64,000 nt of DNA from Piper betle (Eukaryota > Streptophyta > Magnoliopsida > Piperales > Piperaceae): assembly GCA_033002965.1 (NCBI GenBank), contig JAURVB010007268.1:1-64000 (forward strand). The letters run 5' to 3'. A model generated the notes under the pieces. It did no database searches, was not told the origin of the DNA, and saw only the letters and a program-made list of their open reading frames with translations. Below, piece by piece: positions 42,101 through 53,050 of this stretch. The position numbers were made by a program, and so were the translations under genes. Within the stretch, counting starts at the first letter, position 1; the number at the start of each line of letters is the position of its first letter.

Positions 42101-42380
42101 TATGTTAAAAACACACCCGCAAACGGAAAGACCACCAATTATCCATCACCTACCTCCCACCAATTCACCAATTGATTTGAAATAAAATCACCAAATGATG
42201 AATGCGGAAATAAATGAAGCCAAAAAGCAGAAAATTTAAACAATCCAAAGTCCATTGGTTAATAAAGGCCCTCGTCATTTTCACACAATTACACCTATCA
42301 CACTAGCTAATTTGCAATAAAATTGCCAAATAATGAACAAACCTAGAAAGTGGCCGAAAAGAAAGTCCAATGTGGAAGAT
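42100..42380 (-). repeat. Duplicated fragments of the MCM8 exon 40895-40758 border region
   Basis: The stretch 42240-42370 (ATAAAGGCCCTCGTCATTTT, ACACCTATCACACTAGCTAA, ATAATGAACAAACCTAGAAA) parallels 40868-40980 (AAAAGAGACCCTCGTCATTT, ACACCATCACACCAACTAAC, ATGATGAACAAACGTAGAAA). A shorter third copy is at about 42165-42215. It carries only the exon edge plus intron, not a functional coding piece. It shows that the 5' part of the MCM8 relic was locally duplicated and then split by the Copia fragment at 41.0-42.0 kb. Confidence 0.6.
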
Positions 42381-43219
42381 CTTGCCTCTCTTTTTTAAAA
42401 TAATAACTAGCCCTATGTTATGATTTTTAATTAATTAATTAATTTTTATATTTAATTTAAAAATAAATTTAAATTGGCTCAGAACATAATGCGCTTACAT
42501 TAATTTTTTTAATAATAGTTATTTATATCATTTGATTTGTTTTATATTAAATAATTATTTGTTATAGTCTTGTATATTTTATTTATTTTTAAAAAACTTA
42601 ATATATTATGTATTAATTATTTGATATTCATCAATTTATTAACTTTATAAATTTACTTTCTTAGTTTGGTTGCAATATAAAACTTTCTATAAAATCTTTA
42701 GATAATTTTATCATAGTTTTTTTTGATATAATTATAAAAAAGTGGTAGAGCATAAAATTATGTTTGGCAGAGAGGGGGAGAGAGACAAGGGTTAAAAAAA
42801 TAGATTGGGCTCGACCCTTTTTTTTTCTAATGTTTGTGAAGTTTTCTCCAAACAGCTTCTGCCACTTTATATTTTAACAATGTTTTGTCAAATATCTTTT
42901 TTTATTTATCATTATTATCACTTTATATTTTGACAATAAATAGATTTAAAACAACCCATCTAATATTTTATGATGATTATTTGATGTGATCATCAATACA
43001 TAACAGTTATTATGTTCATGTCTGATGTCTCACATATTGGAATATTTTATCTAGCTTCAATTATGATTGTAAACAAGCCGAGTCAAGTCTAGCATTACTC
43101 TAATTATTTTCAACTTATTCTAAAATTAGTGAGCTCAAGTTTACTATAATGTGAGGTTATAATTTTACAAGTTGTACGGCTTGAAATTTTATTTTAAGTG
43201 TTCAACTTTAATATGTATG
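42381..43219. other. Very AT-rich intergenic DNA, no gene seen
   Basis: Long T- and A-rich tracts, for example 42425-42680, with no ORF of interest and no repeat ends that I could define. Confidence 0.5.
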
Positions 43220-43880
43220 TAGGGTTGCTAAATAAGCAAGCGAGCTGAGCTCAACTTATGTTCAAATTCGGCTTGAATAGTTCGAAGTTCGTTCGAACTT
43301 GACTCAAGATCAAACGAGTTTTTAAAACACATGCTCGAGCTCGACTCAAATATCTTTTATGTTGTTCGAGCTTGACTCGAACTCGAATACACTTTAAATA
43401 TTTAATTTTGACAAGCTCGAACCTAGCTCGTTCGTGAGTTTGAAACCAGTTCGAATATAAAGTCAAAAGTAACTCACTTAAACGGATTGAACTCATAACC
43501 TCAAGGTCTTCAACTTGAATAAGTTATCTCACTATTTTATTATTATATTGTATATAAATAAACATAATTAGTTATAATTAAACTTATTAGTGTATATATA
43601 TATATGTATATTATATATATATATAATATAAAGGCTATATTATTATATTAATTTATCGAGTCAAGTTCGAGTTGAACTACAAGTCGATTTCGAGTTGAGT
43701 TGAGCTACGAATCAAGTTTGAGTTATAACCGAATCGAGTCGAGTTGAATACTATCTTGCTCAAACTCAACTCAAAAGATTCGAATTCGAGCTCGATCATT
43801 TAAGTGTCGAGTTTTAAATCGAGTCTAGTTAAGCCGAATGCTAAATGCTCATGAATTAGATCGCTCAATTAAAAACCCTA
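43220..43880. mobile_element. hAT-type MITE 2, imperfect 8-bp TSD
   Basis: A 661-bp relative of MITE 1. Left end TAGGGTTGCTAAATAAGCAAG; right end complement TAGGGTTTTTAATTGAGC. Flanks are TATGTATG (43212-43219) and TATGTACG (43881-43888), 7 of 8 bases matching. The interior again consists of TTCGAGCTCGACTC-type words facing their complements, with an extra AT-rich insert (about 43540-43650) that makes it longer than MITE 1. It encodes no protein. The 81-codon minus-strand ORF inside is a by-product of the repeat. Confidence 0.85.
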
Positions 43881-43959
43881 TATGTACGTGCACAAATTTT
43901 TATTCGGCTCAATTTAACTCTTGTCAAAATATTAAAAGCCCAGTGTATTATTATATTAA

Positions 43960-44865
43960 GAGAGGTTATCCTACACCTGTTGCTATCGGTGCAGTCCGGA
44001 GGAGGAGAAAAGCCTCCACCGAGCGGGAGCTTTGCCGACGAGGGAAACCGGGACCTTGCTGCTTTGGAATGTTGCCGCTCGTCACCTTTCCTACCAAAGC
44101 TTTGCCGATGTTTTCTGCTTGCCGGAGGCCCGTCCCCATGCTTTGCTACACCGCTGGTTGAGGAGATCGAAAGCCTCGCATTGCTCTCATCGTCATCTTC
44201 CTGGAGTTGGTGCCACCGAGTTCGTATCACTTTGTTGCCGAGGACCCTTGCCGCTTTCTGCCTCGAAGCATTGCCGACTACCACCTTGGATCCACTGCCC
44301 GTGCCTTGCCACCACATCCACTTTGCTGCGCCATGGAGGACCATCACCGGTGGAGTCCAGGAGCCTTGCAGACACGAGACGCTACCACAGGAGTTCCTAA
44401 GTTTTGCCCAGCGTTGTCTTACCGAAGAGAGGAGCCATCTTCCCGGTTGTGCATGCAAGCACTGCTGACCACCATTGCTAGCCGACTTGCTACCGTGAAA
44501 AAGGCATCATTGCCACACCTTTCCTCCCTGCTAATTTGCTGGTGCCACTAAGCTGTGTCTACCCCACTTGGAGCCACGGAGCGGCCTCACTGGAGGAAAG
44601 AAGCTTCTGCCCTTTACTGTCTTACCAACACCTTCCCGCTGTTCCTCGCCATCTTTTCAAAGTCATTGCATGTAAAGCATAAACACACTGCCCAGCTCCT
44701 TAGGAGAATTACTGAGCTACCTCGCCATGGACGCCCGAGGTCACCAACGCCAGAGTTTCCCGTTCCATTGAAGCTCCATCGCAGCCCATTGAGAGCCAGA
44801 GTTGCTTGTTGTTGCATTGCCATTGTTCCCGGAAGTTTATTGTCTCATCCAATTAATGTAAATTG
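43960..44865. other. GC-rich island of unknown nature, rich in TTGCCG words
   Basis: A sharp GC-rich island in AT-rich DNA. Open frames exist on several strands (43980-44468, 44207-44551, 43865-44458 and others), which points to composition rather than one gene. TTGCCG/CTTGCCG words recur many times (44031, 44100, 44118, 44232, 44247, 44272), suggesting degenerate short repeats. It could be the GC-rich core of an unrelated LTR or an untranslated relic. No domain was recognised in any frame. Confidence 0.4.
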
Positions 44866-45390
44866 ATGTCCTGAGTTATCTCTTTAAAAGTAATTAATTA
44901 ACTTGAAATTTTAAGCACACCCTATTAATATTTTAGATCTTACTCCGATATGTTAGATGTAAGACATACTTAACTGTATTGGGATGCTGTATTGGGGATG
45001 TTACATTTCATACACCTTAAAGAAATTCCATAAAGTTCCTATATATGACTCTTGACATATCACCGTCAATTATGATATTGAATTTTGCTCACATACCACC
45101 GGTAAAAGGTCGGCCCAATTGGTATAAACTGATGACCTTGATCATTTCTTTAAAAATGATTAATCAAGTTGAAGATCTTATGCGTATCTTCACTTTGATC
45201 TTCCCGTTATTAAATGCGAGACTAGCTTAACTCTTTTGAAGAATATTACATTCCACTTAATTTTTATGAGTCTTGATATACTACAATCCATCCAACACAA
45301 TCTGTGTTTGCTCTAATGCCAATTTGAGTTTGTTCTAATACCACTTGTAAAACTAATGGACTTAATCATATCCTCAAAAGTGATTAATTA
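44866..45390. repeat. Degenerate ~240-bp tandem repeat field, left part
   Basis: Units share ordered words: CCCAATTGGTATAAACT, TTAAAAATGATTAATCAAGTTGAAGATCTTA, a TATTAATAT block, TGCGAGACTAGCTTAACTCTTTT, GGGATGTTACATTTCA, and TTTGCTCTAATGCC or TCTAATACCACTTGTAA. Unit starts repeat roughly every 240 bases. The last unit is cut at 45390 by solo LTR-2 and resumes at 48627. Confidence 0.7.
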
Positions 45391-48300
45391 TGCAAATCCC
45401 ACGATTCGAGTTAGAGTTTTATATTTAGAACCCGTCGGTTCAACCATTATTTCGATTCGAGTCAGTTTCAGAACACGTGTATTGAGCCGACGCCAGTTGC
45501 GTGTATGAGCTATGAGGGGCATATATACCCAAGTATATAATAATAACGTCATGAACATAGCAGAACAAAATGAGCTATCAGAATATATGAGAGTATGCCA
45601 GTTATTTTTTTCTTTTTATATATAGTGGATCGTAGAATTAGTTTTAGGCTGTTACAACGTTAGGACGTGTTACGGGTAGTTTGGGTGGGTTGATAGTTCT
45701 AGAGCATATCATTACGATGTTTTGGTATTTGTTTGATTTTACGGGATTTTTCCCGATTTTTATGAATTTTTTAAGGATTTAATACGACTTAGTTATTATA
45801 CTTGACTCGAGCCGGAGACGAGTCAAGTCTTATTTACGAAATTTCCACCCAGTTATTTTTTTCTTTTTATATATAGTGGATCGTAGAATTAGTTTTAGGC
45901 TGTTACAACGTTAGGACGTGTTACGAGTAGTTTGGGTGGGTTGATAGTTCTAGAGCATATCATTACGATGTTTTGGTGTTTGTTTGATTTTACGGGATTT
46001 TTCCCGATTTTTATGAATTTTTTAAGGATTTAATACGACTTAGTTATTATACTTGACTCGAGCCGGAGACGAGTCAAGTCTTATTTACGAAATTTCCACC
46101 CAGTTATTTTTCTCCCCTCCCAACATCTTCTTCCCAAAACCCTTCATGACGGCTCCCCCATGCGCGCTACCTACGCCGCCGCCGACCCGACCCAGTCGTC
46201 GATCGTCGCCGCCTAGCCTTGCCACGACGTTGTTGTGCCGCCCCGGCCAGCCCCAGCCACTGACTGGTTGCTGTGACGCCGGAATCACCGCGCCTAGCGC
46301 CATGCCCGGGTTGTGCCTACGTCGTCAATTTTACTGCCGGCAACTGTCGCTACCACGATCGGGTGGTCGCCTCGACACCCTCGACCCCCCAGCGACCTAC
46401 CCAGACCGGAACGGAGGCCAACACTGCCCATCCCGGCCGGATCTCCACACCACCACAGCCAACCCCTATTTTAGCCATTTTCCGGCGAGCCGCCGCTCCG
46501 TTGACCATGTCGATGCCGTAGACGTGTCGGGCTCGCCAAGCTAGTTCCAATGGTACCCAATACCATTGCTATCCAGCCAGTAGACGCCGCTGGTGACTGC
46601 TACTGGAAAATAGCCAGAAGTTGCCGAAAAACAACTGAAACCTGTTGGAAAACTGCCGGAAAACAGGATTTGCCGGATCTTTAGTGGAGCTCATCTAGTC
46701 GATCGCGATCGAACTTCAGACATCGACGAGCACCAGATTCGAGCTTCGAGACGCGCGACAGAAACCTTAGCCGGCGCCGATTGCCGATAATGTGAAGTAT
46801 GATTACCTCCAAGTTAATGATTTAAAATTGATGATTGTTAGCACAACATATTAGGAATTATTAATTGTCAGGATAAATGTATGACTATGAATGAAATGAT
46901 GATTGCATGATGCAATTAATTGAGAATGAAGGTTAAGTGATCTAATGAGGTAGATCGAGTCTCAGCATGACAAGTGATCACAACGTAACTTTGAAAAACA
47001 CAATAAAATTGGTATGAATAGGATGAGTTGGAATTATTTACATTTATGATTATTTAACTTTTGCTGGATGTTGATGATTGAATTGTGCATGATGTTCATT
47101 GCGTTTGATGCATCATTTAGTTAGCGGGCGTTAGTATTTAGTTTTGATGTGTAGGTACGGAGTAGGAGCTCGTCGCCTAGGCGCGATGGCACTCTTGGAG
47201 CTTCTACCAGTCCGTTTAGGACTCGTCTCTGTTGTACGTTCTCTTCTATTGTATGTTTATTTTATTATTTGCAGGACAGGTTAAGTGGCATTTTATTGGA
47301 TCCTACTTAACTTGGGCCATTTAACCGAACAATTTTTCAGATTAATAACCCCTCGAGGATGAGATCCCTTGAGGATGATTTTGAAAACAAGATCCACCAC
47401 AAGCTGCCTTCAGGCCTATTATATAAATCCCTACCTAGGCCTATATATATATGTAGTTTTCGTGTTTTCAGTGAGATGAGAGATGGAGAAACAGACTGCA
47501 CGTACCATGAACGGATGCTGTGATAGTCAAAGTGGGCTCTGGATTAGTGCCAGTGGACTGTTCGATTCCTGAGGGATCCTGACAACTCCGCGTTTGAGTT
47601 CCTTACACCCGGAGAACGTGGGGTTTACAGGTACTGTTTAGTACAATGCATGTCCGGACTTGTGGTTCAAAGGGTACTAAAGACGACTGCCTGAGAGTAC
47701 TCGACCTTCATGCTCAAGGCCAGGAGAAATATGGAGGTAAGGAGAGGGCTTAGGATTTGAGACCAGAAAATGAAGTAAGAAAATGCTGAGAGAGGCATCA
47801 GCAGCAGCAGATCAGTAAGTTCGGGATGCTACCGGGTTTGCAGCCCAGTGGCTCCTTAGTTGTGCCCTTCAGAGTGTTCACGTGGAGTATATGATGTTTT
47901 CTTTCATATGAGAGTTTGCTCTCATAGCCAGCTTGTTATAGTTATTTTATTTTTTGGACCAGTAACACTTTTTACTGACGTGTTTTTATACTATATGTAG
48001 GTAATAATCACGAGTTGGAGGAGCCAGCTTGGACGGAGGAGCACTGTTGTCGCTTGCATACATGTCAGTCGATAGAGTGGTTAATATTCTATTTATGATG
48101 CTATTATATTCTGAATGTTGTAAAATGCTATGACATGATAGGATATGGTTAAATGCAATGAGATGATGTTATGACGTAATGAAAAGCTAAGACATGATGA
48201 CAAGAGGTGAAATGTGATCAGAGCGCGCAGCGGAAGTGTGGTGGGTTGAAACCCAAGTTCCATAATGAGTACACAATATATTAGATTATGTGTGATTGAA

Positions 48301-48626
48301 ATTGTTGATATATATGCATATATATTGGTATATGTTGTTTTGATAGGGTGGACCCTAATTGTACTTTTAGGGGAGACTCTGTCCGTTTTATTTTAGAATT
48401 TTTATTGAGTTTGATCGTAATTGTATTGGTGTGTACTTTGAATTGCATGTCATTCATGTAGTACCATCGTAGGGTTTGCGCATTCATCTATGCATTGCGC
48501 ATTGTATCTTCATCTTAAGACGCCGAGATTGGATCCGCGTGAGTTAGGTTCGGGTTAGCCGACCTAACCGGAGCCTGTAACATGCCTGTTCGGTTCACGA
48601 GTGTGAACCAAATTTGGGGTGTTACA
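45391..48626 (+). mobile_element. Solo LTR-2 of the ~3-kb family, TSD AATTA, with internal duplication
   Basis: 3236 bp from TGCAAATCCCACGATTCGAG to AATTTGGGGTGTTACA, flanked by perfect AATTA duplications (45386-45390 and 48627-48631). Removing it and one AATTA restores the tandem unit as GTGATTAATTA joined to AGTTAGAGATTTTAAACAC. It has the same block order as LTR-1, including TATATAAA at 47420-47427, but no internal region or coding domains. It is about 250 bp longer than its sisters because of a tandem duplication at 45601-46102. The start base pair TGC for TGT and scattered changes make it the most divergent of the four complete copies. Confidence 0.9.
45601..46102 (+). repeat. Perfect-length 251-bp tandem duplication inside LTR-2
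   Basis: 45601-45851 and 45852-46102 are nearly identical; differences seen are GGGTAGTTTGG versus GAGTAGTTTGG and GGTATTTG versus GGTGTTTG. The junction lies at a CCA/CCC-AGTTATTTTT direct repeat, and the next copy of that word (46103) starts the GC-rich block. The sister LTRs have this segment once. Confidence 0.92.
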
Positions 48627-49110
48627 AATTAAGTTAGAGATTTTAAACACATCCCTACTTATAAATCGGATCTTACCACAGTAGGTATTAGATGTGGGTC
48701 AAGCTCGTTCTGATACCACGTGTAAAGGCTCAACCCAATTAGTGCAAACTAATATGCTTAGTCATGTCTTTAAAAGTTATTAATTAGGTTGAAGATTTTA
48801 AAAATGTTCTCATTAATATATTGAATCTTAACATTTGGAGGATGTTACATTCTACCCAAAAATGACTTGCTCAGAATTCCTTTCTCATAACATACTACTA
48901 TCCATTCAATACGGTTCCAAGTTTGCTCTGATGCTTATAAGGGCTAACCCAATTGGTGCAAACTAATGAGTGTAGTCATTTTTTCAAAAGTAAATAATTA
49001 AGATGAAGATCCTAAACACATTTTTACTAATATATTGGATCTTATTCTGATAAATATTGGCTATGAGACTAACTTGACTTTTTTGGGGATGTTACTATTT
49101 ATCAATTTAT
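48627..49110. repeat. Tandem repeat field, right part
   Basis: Continuation of the field cut by LTR-2. Words such as AGGCTCAACCCAATTAGTGCAAACTAATATGC, AAAAGTTATTAATTAGGTTGAAG, GGAGGATGTTACATTCTACCC and CAAGTTTGCTCTGATGC appear twice with about 240-base spacing. No coding function. Confidence 0.65.
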
Positions 49111-50446
49111 GCTATAAAAAGTATATTATACAAATTTATAAAGTTTAAAATATAGCATAATTGCAGATGCATCAATTTGTACATATAAAAATAGAAAATA
49201 ATTTTATATTATAAAATCATACATTATATTGAAGGGCAAAATAAGTATTAATAATGTTTGATACTCTACATTTAATACAAGCCTTTAGATTTTAAGATAG
49301 GTGGATGAGGAAGACAATTTTATCCTAGTCAAAAAATAAAATCATATGATTTAGATAAATGACTAGATTTACATGTTACTGATATTACCATATCATTTAT
49401 CATTTATACTATATAAATTTCTCTATTAAATAGGTCAGTACAATATTTCTTTTTTTAACAAATTATTATCTTTTTTTATTTAAAGGAATGTTTATAACTT
49501 ATCTTTTTCTCTCTTCATTTCATATTTTAAATTTTAATCGTAGGTGTGATATTTTAATATTTGTTATGAGCCTTGGTGGATACGAAATGGACCAGATATT
49601 TTTAATAAACTTGCAAATCATCTCATATATTAATGACCTCCCCATCACATTTCCGATATTGGATTCAAGTTGAGAATATCACAAACTCATGACCCATGTC
49701 CCTCAATATTATAGAACATTCCAATACGTTTTGCCCTACTATCACTGATGGTCGTTGTAAGCAGGTAGCTCCCACTCAGTCTCAATGGCTTTTTCTTGGG
49801 CCCAAGTCGCTCTCTAATAAACTATCACATATAGTAGTCACTAGCTCTCAATCCCAATGTGGGACTAAGATTAGGAATATCATCAACCTATGTCCCCAGT
49901 ACCAAAGGCTTTAACATTCAACCACGTTCCACCATACCATCCCTAGTGTCTACTTTAGATGGCTCCCACTGAAATTGTGTGGGCCTTTTTTAGGCCCCAA
50001 TATAGCCCTCTCCTAAGTAACTTTATCTCTCTATCCCTCTGGGACTACGAATAGAGGTATAAGCATTGGCTCTTAAGAGCATGCCAAAATGACTAACCAT
50101 TTAATTGACTCACAACTTGTCTCATAAACGGTCATCAGCCTATCTCAATCTTGAGGTGCAACTAAAACCGGATATATCACCAATCTATCTCCATACTATA
50201 GACTTGTAATCATGTGTTTTTCTAACATAATTATTTTTGTTTTGAATAAAAAATCTCAATTATAACTTTAATGATGCCTTGGGCAATAAGAAACCAAATA
50301 ACTAGGGTTGTTGCATCTATGTACGTATGCATTACATAATTGCTGAATTTAGTCTTCCCATTTGTTCCCGTTTGGAACATAAATGCCATTGGCATTCATT
50401 TTTTAAAGAATAAAATTTACTTGATCTAATCCTGTAACACCCTATT
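49111..50446. other. Intergenic DNA with degenerate short repeats
   Basis: No gene is visible. The part at 49690-50230 contains repeated phrases (CTCAATCCCAATGTGGGACTAAG, TGTCCCCAGTACC, TGGCTCCCACTGAAATTG, GGGCCCAAGTCGC / AGGCCCCAATATAGC), suggesting two or three decayed copies of one unit of roughly 180-220 bases. The segment 49320-49480 resembles 17150-17290. Confidence 0.45.
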
Positions 50447-52011
50447 TTTCAGTCCTAGGGCAAACTGAAGTGCGATGTTATAATTGAAAGTTATTCGTTG
50501 GATTACTACTGTGCAAATCTTACAAAAGCGGATCTCAACCCTCAAGGAGGCTTAAGATAGATAACCTTTACTAGATTTCATACATGCATACTAATTATAA
50601 TACCATAGGAAGGGTTCTTAAACTTCAGAGTCCTAACATGAGCACTTAGAGTTACAGGAGAGACAACCCCTCCCTAGAAACTAAGAGGGTGACTTCATAG
50701 ATGCATATATGATTTTTTTGAAGTACAGAAAAGGTGCACCACCATTGCAGTTAAGAGGTTGAGTTTTAAAGATACATATGCATGATGCAGTTTTTATACT
50801 TAGTTATAACTTTGGAGTTAGATATACTTATTCTTATAGTGGTGCTAGACTTAACTCACATACCCTTGTTCTATACACCCGTGAATAGAAAAAATAAACA
50901 CAGAATCACAAAAGTAGCATCAAGTGTTAGGGCATCATGCACTAACACCCGTTTTTCACATGAGATCGTCGTGTAGTATGAATTGTAAGCTCTTCCTACC
51001 CACATTCTTTTACACACACTATTACAACCAAATAAGTTTAGTGTACTTGATATGCTCCTCATTATATTTTGAGACTTTGAGGCTTACAGACCCTGCAAAT
51101 GATTGTTAGAGTGCCCCAAAGTTAATGCTCCACATAATGATAATATAATGTAAAACTAAAAGAAACACCCCTGCACAATTAACTATCACTTAAACTCAAT
51201 CCAAAACATACAATGCTCATGAGAACTTCAAGGTACACATTTACAAATAATAGAATTCCAAATCCATAATACATGTTTGATAGTAACACAACACATCAAA
51301 TGTGATCCGCCTGTCATGACCCTTTGATCTGTTTGCCTACGTCGGCCATCCAAAACTACTCACCTACATAGATATAGGAAAATTGTTAGTAAACATAGTT
51401 TGATTAGCGGTTATAAAATAACTACTGATAATATTAACTGACATATGAATGTCATAACACACAGGGGATATCATAAAACTTCAAAAAGTCTCACTGGAAT
51501 TTAGCAGGTATAACATAATAAAAAAGCAAGCTTGCATGCACGGTAATAAATATATCATATAAGAGAAGTTTACAGTCGCACATCCTCCACATGTCGCCCG
51601 TCATGGTCCTCAAGTGGCTCGAAACCAAAGTGCTACAAATTTCAAAAATATATTGCATTACTCAATACCCTAAATACATTGTACTACTTTAGAGTGTAAA
51701 GGAGTGCTAGTGTAATCTCCATATCTTCGTACCACTCACTTGCTTATTCGTAAAATCGGTAAAAAATTACGCATACTCATATCTTAGGCTGAGGAAATGA
51801 CTTATATAATTTTATGGATCTTCATTTCAAAAACCAATAAGAGATCTCATCATTGTAGTTTTATTTAACTGTAAAAAAAAAACTCAGCTAAATGGCTAGG
51901 CATTGGAGGGATCCAATAAAATGCTGTTAATGCCATGCTACGTCTAAAACTTGGTTGAAACCTCACACATGGTGCTAATGAGAGGTGAAACAAAGGAATA
52001 CTATGAACATG
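50447..52011 (-). mobile_element. Possible further old LTR relative, minus strand
   Basis: Begins TGTAACACCCTATTTTTCAG, the mirror of the family 3' terminus, and carries CACCTACATAGATATAGGAAAATTGTTAGTAAACA at about 51360, which parallels CACCTACATATATATAGG at 55661 in the minus LTR-4. Other blocks are not clearly alignable, so the element could be a related family or a heavily decayed copy. It is cut at 52011 by LTR-3. Confidence 0.35.
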
Positions 52012-52427
52012 TGTAAAACCCACGATTCGAGTTAGGGTTTTATATTCAGAACCGGTCGGGTCGACCGTTATTTTTTCGAGTTGAGTCAGTTTCAGGACAC
52101 GTGTACCGAGCCGATGCCAGTCGCGTGTATGAGCTATGAGGGTCATGCGTACCCAAGTATATGATGATAACGTCATGAACACAGCAGAACAGAATGAGTT
52201 ATCAGATATATGAGAGTATGCCAGTCATTTTTTTTTATTTTATTTTTATATATAGTGGATCGTAGAATTAGTATTAGGCCGTTTACCGCGTTAGGACGCG
52301 TTCGGGCAGTTTGGGTGGGTTGATAGTTCTAGAGCATATCATTATAATTTTTTTGGTGTTGTTTGATTTTACGGGATTTTTCCCGATTTTTATGAATTTT
52401 TTTAGGATTTAATACGAGTTAGTTATG

Positions 52428-52460
52428 ATACTTGACTCGAGCCGGAGACGAGTCAAGTAT
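52428..52460. promoter_or_regulatory. Conserved perfect 12-bp hairpin in LTR
   Basis: Arms ATACTTGACTCG and CGAGTCAAGTAT, loop AGCCGGAGA. The same hairpin occurs in LTR-4 at about 57720-57752 and, with 10-bp arms, twice in LTR-2 (about 45803-45832 and 46054-46083). LTR-1 has a decayed form near 5590-5618. Function unknown. Confidence 0.7.
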
Positions 52461-52979
52461 TATTTACGAGTTTGCCACCCAACTAATTTTTCACCCCGAC
52501 TTTTCTCCCCCACGCCCAAACCCTCGCCGCGCCGCCCCTGTTCGCGCGCCACCGCCGCCACGGCCGGCGCCGCCCGGCCGCCGATCGACGCCGCCCAGCT
52601 CCGGCCACGGCGTCGCCGTGCCGCCCCGACCAGGTCCGGCCGCCATCGGGCCGCCGCGACGCCGGAATCGCGCTCGCCTAGCGCCGCGGCCGCGTTTCGG
52701 TCGCGTCGCCGATTCCGCCGCCGGCGACCGTCGCCGCCATCGATCCAGGTGGTCGCCTCAGCACCATCGACCACCCAGCGACCCTCCCCGACCGGAACGG
52801 AGGCCATCGCCGCCGTGGCCGGCCGGATCTAGCGACCACCACGCCGCCGCTCTGTTTTGCGTTTTCCGGCGAGCCGCCGCCTCCATTGGCCACGCTGAGG
52901 TCATAGATGAGTCGGGCTCGCCGAGCCGGTTCCGAGGGTACCCAACACGACCCCTTTCCGACTAGTAGACGCCGCTGGC

Positions 52980-53050
52980 GATTGTCGCCGGAAAACCACC
53001 GGAAGTCGCCGGAAAACCGCCAGTAGCTGCCGGAAAACCGCCGGAAAATT
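52980..53050 (+). repeat. GCCGGAAAACC minisatellite in LTR-3
   Basis: Four to five imperfect repeats of an 11-18 base unit built on GCCGGAAAACC(G/A)CC. The same array is seen in LTR-1 (6137-6200), on the complementary strand in LTR-4 (57125-57200), and decayed in LTR-2 (46600-46672). Confidence 0.75.

Noticed and set aside
43865..44551. Overlapping ORFs of 197, 162, 122 and 114 codons
   Set aside because: Opposed and overlapping frames over one GC-rich island; none shows protein-like motifs or splice signals.
52425..52965. ORFs of 135 and 177 codons in LTR-3 (and mirror ORFs in LTR-4)
   Set aside because: Arg/Pro/Ala-rich products overlap in different frames; explained by GC-rich composition, with no family motif.
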